Source: an uncultured Eubacteriales bacterium (GTDB taxonomy: Bacteria > Bacillota > Clostridia > Oscillospirales > Butyricicoccaceae). Taken from it: a stretch of DNA of 26,941 nt. Positions 14,361 through 22,609 of this stretch are shown here, piece after piece. The first letter of the stretch is position 1. The number at the start of each line of letters is the position of its first letter. The stretch covers positions 1 through 26,941 of the forward strand of contig CAKUPI010000005.1 of the NCBI GenBank assembly GCA_934675045.1, written 5' to 3'. The notes below the pieces were generated by a model, which did not search any database, was not told the DNA's origin, and saw nothing but the letters and a program-made list of their open reading frames with translations. The position numbers were made by a program, and so were the translations under genes.

Positions 14361-15131
14361 ATGCAGTCTAAAGTGGAAATTTGCGGCGTCAACACCGCCA
14401 AGCTGACCGTGCTGAAAAACGAGCAGACCATGCGCCTGCTGGCCGAGAGCAAGCGGGGGGACGGCAAAGCGCGGGAAGCGCTGATCGCGGGCAATCTGCG
14501 TCTGGTGCTGTCGGTCATTCAGCGGTTTGCCAACCGGGGAGAGCCGATGGACGATTTGTTTCAGGTGGGGTGCGTCGGGCTTATCAAGGCCATTGACAAT
14601 TTCGACATTGCGCAGAAGGTGCGCTTCAGCACCTATGCCGTCCCCATGATCATCGGGGAAATCCGGCGCTATCTGCGCGACAACAGCGCGGTGCGGGTCA
14701 GCCGCTCCATGCGCGACAACGCCTATCGCGCGCTGACGGTGCGCGAAAAGCTGATGTGCCGCAACCAGCGCGAGCCGACCGTCGAGGAAATCGCGCGGGA
14801 AATGCAGGTGCGGCGCGAGGAGGTCGTGTTCGCGCTCGACGCCATCGCCGACCCGGTTTCCCTGTACGAGCCGGTTTTTCAGGACGGCGGCGACGCCATC
14901 TGCGTCATGGATCAGGTGCGCGACCCCCGCAGCACCGACGACAGCTGGCTGGAGCAGATATCGATGAAGCAGGCCATGAGCGAGCTTTCGGATCGCGAAA
15001 AGCGCATTCTGGCGCTGCGGTTTTACGACGGCAAAACCCAGATGGAGGTCGCGCGCGAGGTCGGCATTTCGCAGGCGCAGGTCTCGCGGCTGGAAAAGGG
15101 CGTTTTGGAAAAAATCAAAAGCCGGATGTAG
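14361..15131 (+). CDS. sigG: Sporulation sigma factor SigG
   Basis: A 256-residue late forespore sigma factor. The first residues carry the sigma-G signature VEICGVNTAKLTVL, which separates it from SigF. Region 2 has AGNLRLVLSVIQRFANRGE, DDLFQVGCVGLIKAIDNFD and RFSTYAVPMIIGEIRRYLRD. Region 3 has NAYRALTVREKLMCRNQREP. Region 4 has the helix-turn-helix in KTQMEVAREVGISQAQVSRLEK. The ATG follows GGGAGGG by six bases. It lies 153 bases after sigE on the same strand, the standard Firmicutes order. Expression should be both by readthrough (masked) and from the local sigma-F-like promoter. Confidence 0.97.
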   Translation: MQSKVEICGVNTAKLTVLKNEQTMRLLAESKRGDGKAREALIAGNLRLVLSVIQRFANRGEPMDDLFQVGCVGLIKAIDNFDIAQKVRFSTYAVPMIIGEIRRYLRDNSAVRVSRSMRDNAYRALTVREKLMCRNQREPTVEEIAREMQVRREEVVFALDAIADPVSLYEPVFQDGGDAICVMDQVRDPRSTDDSWLEQISMKQAMSELSDREKRILALRFYDGKTQMEVAREVGISQAQVSRLEKGVLEKIKSRM

Positions 15132-15132
15132 C

Positions 15133-15160
15133 AAAGACGCCCCGAGAGGCGTCTTTTTTT
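15133..15160 (+). terminator. Intrinsic terminator of sigG
   Basis: AAAGACGCC (15133-15141) pairs with GGCGTCTTT (15148-15156) and the T-run continues to 15160. It starts one base after the sigG stop codon. Confidence 0.92.
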
Positions 15161-15195
15161 CTGCGAAAGCCCAAAAGCCGTTCGGCTCTTTCGCA

Positions 15196-15223
15196 TCCGC
15201 CGCCCGGCGGACTTTTTCTTTTT
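15196..15223 (+). terminator. Second terminator-like hairpin after sigG
   Basis: TCCGCC (15196-15201) pairs with GGCGGA (15206-15211) around a 4-nt loop, followed by CTTTTTCTTTTT. It backs up the first terminator and separates the sporulation genes from murB. Confidence 0.65.
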
Positions 15224-15260
15224 GCAAGAGGATATACTCTGTCTTTTTTCGCCGGTCTGT

Positions 15261-15269
15261 GGTATGATA
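15261..15269 (+). promoter_or_regulatory. Extended -10 promoter of murB
   Basis: TGGTATGAT is an extended -10 (TGn plus TATGAT), with no good -35 at 17 nt. It lies about 80 bases before the murB start and past both terminators. It probably drives the whole murB-rapZ-yvcK-whiA run. Confidence 0.5.
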
Positions 15270-15349
15270 TTACCATCTGGACGTTGGGGAGGGGCGGCCC
15301 GGGGCCGCCGCGTCCGAAACGCCGTTATCAAGCTGAGGAGGCTGCGCTT

Positions 15350-16240
15350 TTGCTGGAATACTGCCAAAAACACGAGATAGAGCTGCGGGAAAACGAACCC
15401 CTGTGCCGGCACACCACCTTTAAAATCGGCGGTCCGGCCGATGCGCTGGCCCTTCCCGACACCGAGGAAAAGCTGTGCGCGCTGCTGCGCTTCGCGGCCG
15501 GGCGCCAAATCAAAACGGCCGTCATCGGCCGCGGCTCCAACCTGCTGGCGCCGGACGCCGGGTTCCGGGGGCTGGTCGTCTCGACGGCCGGACTGTGCCG
15601 GTGCGAGACGGTGGGGGAAACCGGGCTTGAGGCCGGCTGCGGCCTGCCCTTGTCGCGCCTTTCGGCCGCCGCTGCCCGGCTGAGCCTGCGGGGGCTGGAG
15701 TTTGCGCAGGGCATTCCCGGCTCGCTGGGCGGCGCCGTCGTGATGAACGCCGGTGCCTACGGCGGCGAAATGTCGCAGGTGCTGCAAAGCTCCCGGGTGC
15801 TGACGCCGGAGGGCGGCGTGCGCACGTTTTCACAGGCGGAGCACCGCTTCGGCTACCGCAGCAGCTTTTTCAAAGAAAACCCCGGCTATGTCCTTTTGTC
15901 CTCGCGCCTGCTTTTGCAGCCGGGCAGCCGGGCGGAAATCGAAGAAAAAATGGCCGGCTTCGCCGCACAGCGTCGCGATAAGCAGCCGCTTCAGTACCCG
16001 AGCGCCGGCAGCGCCTACAAGCGCCCGGAGGGGCGTTTTGCCGGTCAGCTCATCGAGCAGTGCGGCCTGAAGGGCTTTCAGACGGGCGGCGCGCGGGTGT
16101 CGGACAAGCACGCCGGCTTTATCGTCAACATGGGCGGCGCGACGGCCGGAGACGTGCTGCGGCTGATGGAGCACATCGAGCAGACCGTGCTGGCGCAGAC
16201 CGGCGTTGCGCTGGAGCGCGAGATTCGCGTTTTGGCGTAG
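15350..16240 (+). CDS. murB: UDP-N-acetylenolpyruvoylglucosamine reductase
   Basis: A 296-residue FAD enzyme that reduces UDP-GlcNAc-enolpyruvate to UDP-MurNAc with NADPH in the cytoplasm, the second committed step of peptidoglycan synthesis. Visible: HTTFKIGGPAD near the start, the FAD-binding IGRGSNLL (about 59-66), GIPGSLGGAVVMNAGAYGGE (121-140), and the catalytic Ser at 221 in PSAGSAYKRP. A late Glu at 290 (LEREIRVL) matches the usual second catalytic residue. I chose the TTG start at 15350 because GAGGAGG lies eight bases before it and the length fits. It begins the conserved block murB-rapZ-yvcK-whiA. Confidence 0.95.
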   Translation: MLEYCQKHEIELRENEPLCRHTTFKIGGPADALALPDTEEKLCALLRFAAGRQIKTAVIGRGSNLLAPDAGFRGLVVSTAGLCRCETVGETGLEAGCGLPLSRLSAAAARLSLRGLEFAQGIPGSLGGAVVMNAGAYGGEMSQVLQSSRVLTPEGGVRTFSQAEHRFGYRSSFFKENPGYVLLSSRLLLQPGSRAEIEEKMAGFAAQRRDKQPLQYPSAGSAYKRPEGRFAGQLIEQCGLKGFQTGGARVSDKHAGFIVNMGGATAGDVLRLMEHIEQTVLAQTGVALEREIRVLA

Positions 16241-16268
16241 CGGCAGCGGGAAAAGGGGAGATGGGGAA

Positions 16269-17117
16269 ATGGAATGCCTGATCATATCGGGGATGTCGGG
16301 GGCGGGCAAAAGCCTGACCGTCGACGTGCTTGAGGACATCGGATACTACTGCATCGACAACATGCCGGTCGCCATGATACCGCATTTTGCCGAGCTTTTT
16401 CCCGACAGCCGCTACAAGCGCATCGCCTTTGTCGTCGACGCGCGGGGCGGCCTTTGCAGCGCCGAGCTTTTTTCGGTGATGGAGGAGATGGGCCGCATCG
16501 GTGTTACCTTCCGCATTCTCTTTCTCGACGCCTCTGACGAGGTTCTGGTCAACCGGCAGCGGGAATCGCGCCGCCGTCACCCGCTGGACTGGCAGGGAAA
16601 GGGGCTGGTGGCGGCCATTGCCGAGGAGCGCACGCTGCTCAACCCCGTGCGGACGCGCGCCGATTTTCTGATAGACACCTCTTACCTGACGACGGCCGGG
16701 CTGCGCAGCCAGCTGATGAGCCTTTTCTGCGAAGAGGGCCGGCGCATTGCGCTGACCCTGTGCAGCTTCGGCTTCAAGCACGGCATCCCGCGCGACAGCG
16801 ACATGGTGTTTGACGTGCGCTTTCTGCGCAATCCCTTTTACGTTTCCGAGCTTCGCGAAAAATCGGGGCTTGACGAGGAGGTCGTCAACTATGTCATGGC
16901 CTCGCCGCCGGCCGGCGAGTTTGTCGGCAGACTGGGCAGCCTGATTGACTTTCTGCTGCCGCGCTACATCGAAGAGGGGCGGACCTCGCTGGTCATTTCA
17001 ATAGGCTGCACGGGCGGGCGCCACCGCTCGGTCACCATTGTGCGCAAGCTGGCCGAACGGCTGGGACAGGCGGGGCACGCCGTCAATGTGCGCCACCGCG
17101 ATATTTTGAAAGGATAG
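16269..17117 (+). CDS. rapZ: RNase adapter / nucleotide-binding protein RapZ (YvcJ)
   Basis: A 282-residue protein. The N-terminal P-loop GMSGAGKS (residues 8-15) binds nucleotide. The C-terminal half keeps the family signature SIGCTGGRHRSVTI. In E. coli, RapZ senses glucosamine-6-phosphate and steers RNase E to the GlmZ RNA. In Firmicutes YvcJ binds and hydrolyses GTP, and its target is less clear (competence and possibly cell-wall precursor control). The start ATG at 16269 follows a G-rich Shine-Dalgarno. The gene is two bases ahead of yvcK, the usual Firmicutes order, so the two are surely co-transcribed. Confidence 0.95.
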   Translation: MECLIISGMSGAGKSLTVDVLEDIGYYCIDNMPVAMIPHFAELFPDSRYKRIAFVVDARGGLCSAELFSVMEEMGRIGVTFRILFLDASDEVLVNRQRESRRRHPLDWQGKGLVAAIAEERTLLNPVRTRADFLIDTSYLTTAGLRSQLMSLFCEEGRRIALTLCSFGFKHGIPRDSDMVFDVRFLRNPFYVSELREKSGLDEEVVNYVMASPPAGEFVGRLGSLIDFLLPRYIEEGRTSLVISIGCTGGRHRSVTIVRKLAERLGQAGHAVNVRHRDILKG

Positions 17118-17119
17118 CC

Positions 17120-18193
17120 ATGAACTACAAGGAGCTTGACGCGGCCGCGGCCTTTGATCTGGTGCGCGCCGCACGGGTATCGGGCCGGAAGGTGACGGCC
17201 ATCGGCGGGGGCACGGGGCTTTCGACCCTGCTGCTCGGCCTGAAGGAGTACACCGACAACATCACGGCCATTGTCACCGTCACCGACGACGGCGGCGGAA
17301 GCGGCGTTTTGCGGCAGGAGTTCGGCATGCTGCCGCCCGGCGACATCCGCAACTGCATTTTATCGCTGGCCAACACCAGCACCACCATGAGCCAGCTGCT
17401 GAGCTACCGTTTTACCGACGGCACCCTCAAGGGGCAGAGCTTCGGCAACCTCTTTCTGCTGGCGCTGTGCGGCGTGTGCGGCAGCTTTGAAGCGGCGGTG
17501 GAACGCATGAACCAGTTTCTGGCCGTTACCGGAAAGGTGCTGCCCGTCACCGGCAGCGATGTGACGCTGCGTGCCCTGTTCGAGGACGGCAGCACCGTGT
17601 GCGGCGAAACCCGCATCACGGCGGCCAAAAAGCAGAGCGGCCTGCGCATAGAGCAGGTTTCCCTGCACCCGCAGGCGCCGCGGGCGCTCGCCTCGGTCAT
17701 CGAGGCCATCGACCAGTCGGACCTCATCATTCTGGGCCCGGGCAGCCTGTACACAAGCGTCATTCCCAACCTGCTGGTCGACGGCGTCAGCCAGGCGCTG
17801 CGCCGTTCGCCGGCCTTGAAGATTTACGTGCTCAACATCATGACGCAGGAGGGGGAAACCGAGGGGTATACCGCCGCGCAGCATGTGCAGGCCGTCAACC
17901 GCCACGCGCGGGGACGCGTCGTAGACGTCTGCCTGTATAACACGCAGGCGGTGCACCCGCGCATTGTGGCCAAGTACCGCGGCGAGAACTGCGCGCAGCT
18001 TTTCCCCGACCCGGAGCTTTTTGAAAAAATGGGGGTTCGCCTGTTCGGCGGCCAGATTCTGGCGCGGGGCAGCGAATATGCGCGCCACGACCCGCTTCGC
18101 CTGGCCTACACCATCATGCAGGCGGCCCAGACGTACGCGCCGCGCCCCGGCCTTTTGGGAAAATACGACAGCTTTTTGCTCAGACGGGAGTAA
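17120..18193 (+). CDS. yvcK: YvcK/GlmR family regulator (CofD-like, UDP-GlcNAc binding)
   Basis: A 357-residue protein of the CofD-like family. The N-terminal Gly-rich nucleotide-binding part is AIGGGTGLSTLLLGLKEYTDN, then TVTDDGGGSG and LPPGDIRNCILSLA. Later come LIILGPGSLYTSVIPNLLVDGV and YVLNIMTQEGETEGYTAAQHV. In B. subtilis the protein binds UDP-GlcNAc and stimulates GlmS, directing carbon to peptidoglycan precursors during growth on gluconeogenic sources. About 24 extra residues precede the Gly-rich motif. It starts two bases after rapZ and ends five bases before whiA, so the four genes act as one envelope-related operon. Confidence 0.95.
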   Translation: MNYKELDAAAAFDLVRAARVSGRKVTAIGGGTGLSTLLLGLKEYTDNITAIVTVTDDGGGSGVLRQEFGMLPPGDIRNCILSLANTSTTMSQLLSYRFTDGTLKGQSFGNLFLLALCGVCGSFEAAVERMNQFLAVTGKVLPVTGSDVTLRALFEDGSTVCGETRITAAKKQSGLRIEQVSLHPQAPRALASVIEAIDQSDLIILGPGSLYTSVIPNLLVDGVSQALRRSPALKIYVLNIMTQEGETEGYTAAQHVQAVNRHARGRVVDVCLYNTQAVHPRIVAKYRGENCAQLFPDPELFEKMGVRLFGGQILARGSEYARHDPLRLAYTIMQAAQTYAPRPGLLGKYDSFLLRRE

Positions 18194-18198
18194 AGCCT

Positions 18199-19074
18199 AT
18201 GTCCTTTACAACAGAAACCAAAAACGAACTGTGCCGCCTTTCGCTCGGCTCGCCCTGCTGTATGCTGGCCGAAAGCCTGGGCATGCTGCTCTACGCCAAC
18301 CGCTTCGGCGCGGCGGGGGTGCGCATCCAGTCGGACAACCCCGCCGTGCGCCGCCGTGCCGCCGCGCTTTTGCACGCGGCCTTCCGCGTCGAGGCGGAAG
18401 AGCAGGGGGGCGCGCTGCACGTCGACGACTGCGACGCGGCGGAGCGCATTTTTGCCGCCTTCGGCTATCAGCGCAAGAGCATCGCGCTGCAGCTCAACCG
18501 GGCGCTTGTCGAGGAGGACTGCTGCAAATCGGCCCTGCTGCGCGGCGTGTTTCTGGTGGGGGGGTATTTGTCCGACCCGGAAAAGAGCTACCACCTTGAG
18601 CTTGTGACGTCGCATTACAACGTGTCGCGCCAGGTCATGGCGCTGCTGCTCGATATGAACATGGCCCCCGGCCTTTTGACCCGCCGGGGCAATTATGTGC
18701 TCTATTATAAAGACAGCGCCCTGATTGAGGATTTTCTGTCGGCCGCCGGGGCGACGGGCGCCGCCATGACGCTCATGCTGAGCAAGGTGGAAAAGGACCT
18801 GCGCAACAACGTCAACCGCAAGGTCAACTGCGAAACGGCCAATCTCGACAAGACGATCGACGCCGCGGCGCGGCAGATCGCCGCCATCGAGCGGCTGCGG
18901 GAAAGCGGCGTTTTGCAGACGCTGCCCGCCCCGCTGCGCGCAACGGCCGAGATTCGGGTGCGCAACCCCGAGCTTTCGCTGAGCGAAATGCTGCCCCTTT
19001 TCGATCCGCCCATCACCAGACCGGGGCTCAACAACCGCATCCGCAGGCTGATGCAGCTGGCGGAAAAAGTGTAA
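18199..19074 (+). CDS. whiA: DNA-binding protein WhiA
   Basis: A 291-residue protein of the WhiA family: an N-terminal LAGLIDADG-homing-endonuclease-like domain without nuclease function, and a C-terminal helix-turn-helix. Visible: SFTTETKNELCRL at the start, KSALLRGVFLVGGYLSDPEKSYHLEL, and ANLDKTIDAAARQIAAIERL followed by RVRNPELSLSEMLPLF and GLNNRIRRLMQLAEKV. In Streptomyces it controls sporulation septation; in B. subtilis it affects cell division and chromosome segregation. It ends the murB operon, and dnaE follows after 10 bases. Confidence 0.95.
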   Translation: MSFTTETKNELCRLSLGSPCCMLAESLGMLLYANRFGAAGVRIQSDNPAVRRRAAALLHAAFRVEAEEQGGALHVDDCDAAERIFAAFGYQRKSIALQLNRALVEEDCCKSALLRGVFLVGGYLSDPEKSYHLELVTSHYNVSRQVMALLLDMNMAPGLLTRRGNYVLYYKDSALIEDFLSAAGATGAAMTLMLSKVEKDLRNNVNRKVNCETANLDKTIDAAARQIAAIERLRESGVLQTLPAPLRATAEIRVRNPELSLSEMLPLFDPPITRPGLNNRIRRLMQLAEKV

Positions 19075-19084
19075 AGGATTCTTG

Positions 19085-22000
19085 ATGATGAAAGATTTCG
19101 TCCATCTGCACGTACATACCGAATACAGCCTGCTGGACGGCGCCTGCCGCATCAACCGGCTGATGGAGCGGGTCAGGGAGCTGGGGCAAACGGCCGTGGC
19201 CATCACCGACCACGGGGTGATGTACGGCGCCGTCGATTTTTACCGGGCGGCCCAAAAGGCGGGCGTCAAGCCCATCATCGGCTGCGAGGTGTACGTGGCG
19301 CCGCGCTCGCGCTTCGACAAGACCTACGAGCTGGACAGCGAGGCTTACCACCTTGTGCTGCTGTGCAAAAACCAGACAGGCTACAAAAACCTCATTTACC
19401 TGTGCTCCATGGGGTTTACCGAGGGCTTTTACAGCAAGCCGCGCATCGACTTCGAGCTGCTCCGGGAGCATTGCGAGGGGCTTGTCTGCCTGTCCGCCTG
19501 CCTGGCCGGTCAGGTCCAGCAGCAGCTGGCGGCGGGCAATTACGACGGCGCCAAAGAGACGGCGCTGCGCTACCGCGGCCTCTTTGACGAGGGCGACTAC
19601 TACCTTGAATTGCAGGACCACGGCATTGCGGAGCAGCGCGCGGTCAACGCCGGGCTGAAGCGGCTGTCCGCCGAGACGGGCATTCCGCTGGTGGCCACCA
19701 ACGACGCCCATTACCTGAAGCGGGAAAACGCCGCCATCCACGACGCGCTGCTGTGTATTCAGACGGGCAAGCTGGTCGAGGACGAAAACCGCCTGCGCTT
19801 TACCGGAGAGGAGTTTTATATCAAATCGGGCGACGAAATGGCCGCGCTGTTCCCCGACTGCCCCGAGGCGCTGGAGAACACCGTGCGCATCGCCGAAAAA
19901 TGCCGGCTTGAGTTTGACTTCAACAGCCGGCACCTGCCCCGGTTCCCGCTGGAAGAGGGGCAGGACGCCCTGACCGTGCTGCGCGAAAAGTGCCTGGAGG
20001 GCTTTGCGCGGCGCTACCCCGACCCCGCGCCGGAAATCCGCGAGCGTCTGGACTACGAAATCAACATGATAGCCCAGATGGGCTTTGTCGACTATTTCCT
20101 CATCGTCGGCGATTTTATCGCCTTTGCCAGAAGCAGGGACATTCCCGTCGGCCCCGGGCGCGGCTCGGCGGCCGGAAGCATTGTCGCCTACTGCCTCGGC
20201 ATCACGCAGCTCGACCCCATCGCATATTCGCTGTACTTTGAACGCTTTCTCAACCCCGAGCGCGTCAGCATGCCCGATATCGACATCGACTTCTGCTACA
20301 TGCGGCGGCAGGAGGTCATCGACTACGTCGTCCGCAAGTACGGCGAGCAGCAGGTGTCGCAGATCATCACCTTCGGCACCATGGCGGCGCGCGCCGCCAT
20401 CCGCGACGTCGGCCGGGTGCTCAACATGCCTTACGCCGAGGTCGATCAGGTGGCCAAGCTGGTTCCGCAGGAGCTGAAAATGACGCTGGACAAGGCGCTG
20501 GCCGGCTCGCCGGACCTGAAGCGCCTGTACGACGAGGACGACCGGGTCAGGACGCTCATCGACACGGCGCGCGAGCTGGAGGGCATGCCGCGCCACGCCT
20601 CGACCCACGCGGCCGGCATCATCATCACCTCGCACCCGGTGTGGGAGTATGTGCCCCTTGCCACAAACGACCTCGGCACCGTCACGCAGTTCGGCATGAC
20701 GACGCTCGAGGAGCTGGGCCTTTTGAAAATGGATTTTCTCGGCCTGCGCAATCTGACCATCCTCAGCGACGCCGTGCGTCTGGCCCGGCAAAACGGGGCC
20801 GAAATCGACCTTGAAAACATCGACTACCGGGACAAGGGCGTTTTTGACATGCTGGCGCAGGGCAAAACGGCCGGCGTTTTCCAGCTGGAAAGCTCGGGCA
20901 TGACGGGGCTGACCGTCGCCATGAAGGCGCAGTCCATCGAGGATATCACGGCCGTCGTCGCTCTTTACCGCCCGGGGCCGATGGCGTCGATAGGCACCTA
21001 TATCGACCGCAAAAACAACCCCTCGCACATCCGCTACAAGCACCCCATGCTCCGGCAGATCTTGTCCGTTACCTACGGCTGCATCGTCTATCAGGAGCAG
21101 GTGATGGAAACCTTCCGCCTGCTGGCCGGGTACTCGCTGGGCCGCGCCGACATGGTGCGCCGCGCCATGTCCAAGAAAAAGTTCGAGGTGCTGTCGAGCG
21201 AACGCGAAAACTTCGTCCGCGGCAACGCGCAGGAGGGCATTCCCGGCTGCGTCAGCAACGGCATTCCCGCCGGGGTGGCCAACGACATTTTCGACGAGAT
21301 GCTCGATTTTGCCAACTACGCCTTCAACAAGGCGCACGCCGCCGCCTATGCCGTGCTGGCCTACCAGACGGCCTACATGAAGTATCACTACCCGCGCGAG
21401 TACATGGCCGCACTTTTGACCTCGGTGCTCGATTCCTCGAGCAAGGTTTCGGAGTACATCGCGCAGTGCCGCGAGATGGGCATCGACGTCGCGCCGCCCG
21501 ACGTCAACCGCTCGGACGCCGACTTTACCGTCAGCGAGACGGGCATCCGCTTCGGGCTGGCCGCCGTTAAGAATGTCGGCCGCGGCCTCATCGACCGGCT
21601 GATGTCCGAACGCCGCGCGGGCGGGCCCTTTGCCGACTTTGACGATTTCTGCCGCCGCATGTCGCAGCACGAGCTGAACAAGCGTGTTTTGGAAAACCTC
21701 ATCAAATGCGGCGCCTTTGACAGCATGGGAGCGCGGCGCTCGCAGCTGATGGCCGTTTACGCGCAGGTGCTGGACAGCGCCGCCGCCGACCAAAAGCGCA
21801 ATCTCGAGGGGCAGATTGACCTGTTTGCCGATATGGAGCAGGCCGCTCCCGCGTCGCGGGCGCTGCCCGACCTGCCCGAATACCCGGAAAAGGAACGCCT
21901 GGCCATGGAAAAGGAGACGACGGGGCTGTATCTGTCGGGGCACCCGCTCGAGTCCATGCAGGAGCTGTGCCGCAGGGCGGGGGCGGTGCCCGTCGCACGG

Positions 22001-22600
22001 GTCATGGAAGCCTGCGCCGAGGAAGGGCAGGGGGAGCTGGGCGACGGAAGCTTTGTCACATTGGCCGGCATGATAGGCGCCTTTAAGCTGAAAACCACCA
22101 AAAAGGGCAGCAGCATGGCCACCGCCGTGCTGGAGGACATGACCGGCGCCGTTGAAATGCTCATTTTTTCCAACACGCTGTCGGCGGCCGGCGCCTATCT
22201 GCGCGACGACAGCGCCGTCATTGTATACGGCCGCCTTTCGGCGCGTGAGGATGAGGAGCCCAAGCTGATGTGCGAAGAGGTCCATCCCCTGAACGAGATG
22301 GGGGCAGAGGAGCACCTTGCGCAGCGGCGAAAGAAGGACGGCTGGCGTGCAAAACGCCGCGAACAGGCGCCTGTAAAGCCCAAGACCTTGTATATCAGGG
22401 TGCCCGGGCTGGAGTCGGAGAGCTTTGTGCAGGCCTGCAAAATCATGGCCGGGTACCCGGGAAACTGCCCGGTCATTCTGGTGGCCGCCGACACGGGCCG
22501 CAAAATGCGCCTGCGCGAGGAGCGCTGGGTGGTGTCCAGCCTTGAGCTGGTGGAAAGGCTCAAAGAGGTGCTGCAGCCGGAAAATGTTGTGTTGAAATAA
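19085..22600 (+). CDS. dnaE: DNA polymerase III subunit alpha (DnaE)
   Basis: A 1171-residue replicative polymerase of the DnaE type. It starts with the PHP domain (HLHVHTEYSLLDGACRI), followed by the palm with the catalytic Asp pair in PDIDIDF (about residues 397-403) and GPGRGSAAGSIVAYCLGIT just before. The fingers and helix-hairpin-helix region follow (YRPGPM, NKAHAAAYAVLAYQTAYMK), and the OB-fold is near residues 990-1070 (VTLAGMIGAFKLKTTKKGSSM). Gram-positive bacteria pair this with PolC; DnaE extends primers on the lagging strand. Two ATG codons lie in tandem with AAAGGA upstream; I took the first. whiA-dnaE adjacency is usual in clostridia. Confidence 0.97.
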   Translation: MMKDFVHLHVHTEYSLLDGACRINRLMERVRELGQTAVAITDHGVMYGAVDFYRAAQKAGVKPIIGCEVYVAPRSRFDKTYELDSEAYHLVLLCKNQTGYKNLIYLCSMGFTEGFYSKPRIDFELLREHCEGLVCLSACLAGQVQQQLAAGNYDGAKETALRYRGLFDEGDYYLELQDHGIAEQRAVNAGLKRLSAETGIPLVATNDAHYLKRENAAIHDALLCIQTGKLVEDENRLRFTGEEFYIKSGDEMAALFPDCPEALENTVRIAEKCRLEFDFNSRHLPRFPLEEGQDALTVLREKCLEGFARRYPDPAPEIRERLDYEINMIAQMGFVDYFLIVGDFIAFARSRDIPVGPGRGSAAGSIVAYCLGITQLDPIAYSLYFERFLNPERVSMPDIDIDFCYMRRQEVIDYVVRKYGEQQVSQIITFGTMAARAAIRDVGRVLNMPYAEVDQVAKLVPQELKMTLDKALAGSPDLKRLYDEDDRVRTLIDTARELEGMPRHASTHAAGIIITSHPVWEYVPLATNDLGTVTQFGMTTLEELGLLKMDFLGLRNLTILSDAVRLARQNGAEIDLENIDYRDKGVFDMLAQGKTAGVFQLESSGMTGLTVAMKAQSIEDITAVVALYRPGPMASIGTYIDRKNNPSHIRYKHPMLRQILSVTYGCIVYQEQVMETFRLLAGYSLGRADMVRRAMSKKKFEVLSSERENFVRGNAQEGIPGCVSNGIPAGVANDIFDEMLDFANYAFNKAHAAAYAVLAYQTAYMKYHYPREYMAALLTSVLDSSSKVSEYIAQCREMGIDVAPPDVNRSDADFTVSETGIRFGLAAVKNVGRGLIDRLMSERRAGGPFADFDDFCRRMSQHELNKRVLENLIKCGAFDSMGARRSQLMAVYAQVLDSAAADQKRNLEGQIDLFADMEQAAPASRALPDLPEYPEKERLAMEKETTGLYLSGHPLESMQELCRRAGAVPVARVMEACAEEGQGELGDGSFVTLAGMIGAFKLKTTKKGSSMATAVLEDMTGAVEMLIFSNTLSAAGAYLRDDSAVIVYGRLSAREDEEPKLMCEEVHPLNEMGAEEHLAQRRKKDGWRAKRREQAPVKPKTLYIRVPGLESESFVQACKIMAGYPGNCPVILVAADTGRKMRLREERWVVSSLELVERLKEVLQPENVVLK

Positions 22601-22609
22601 GGAGAAGCC

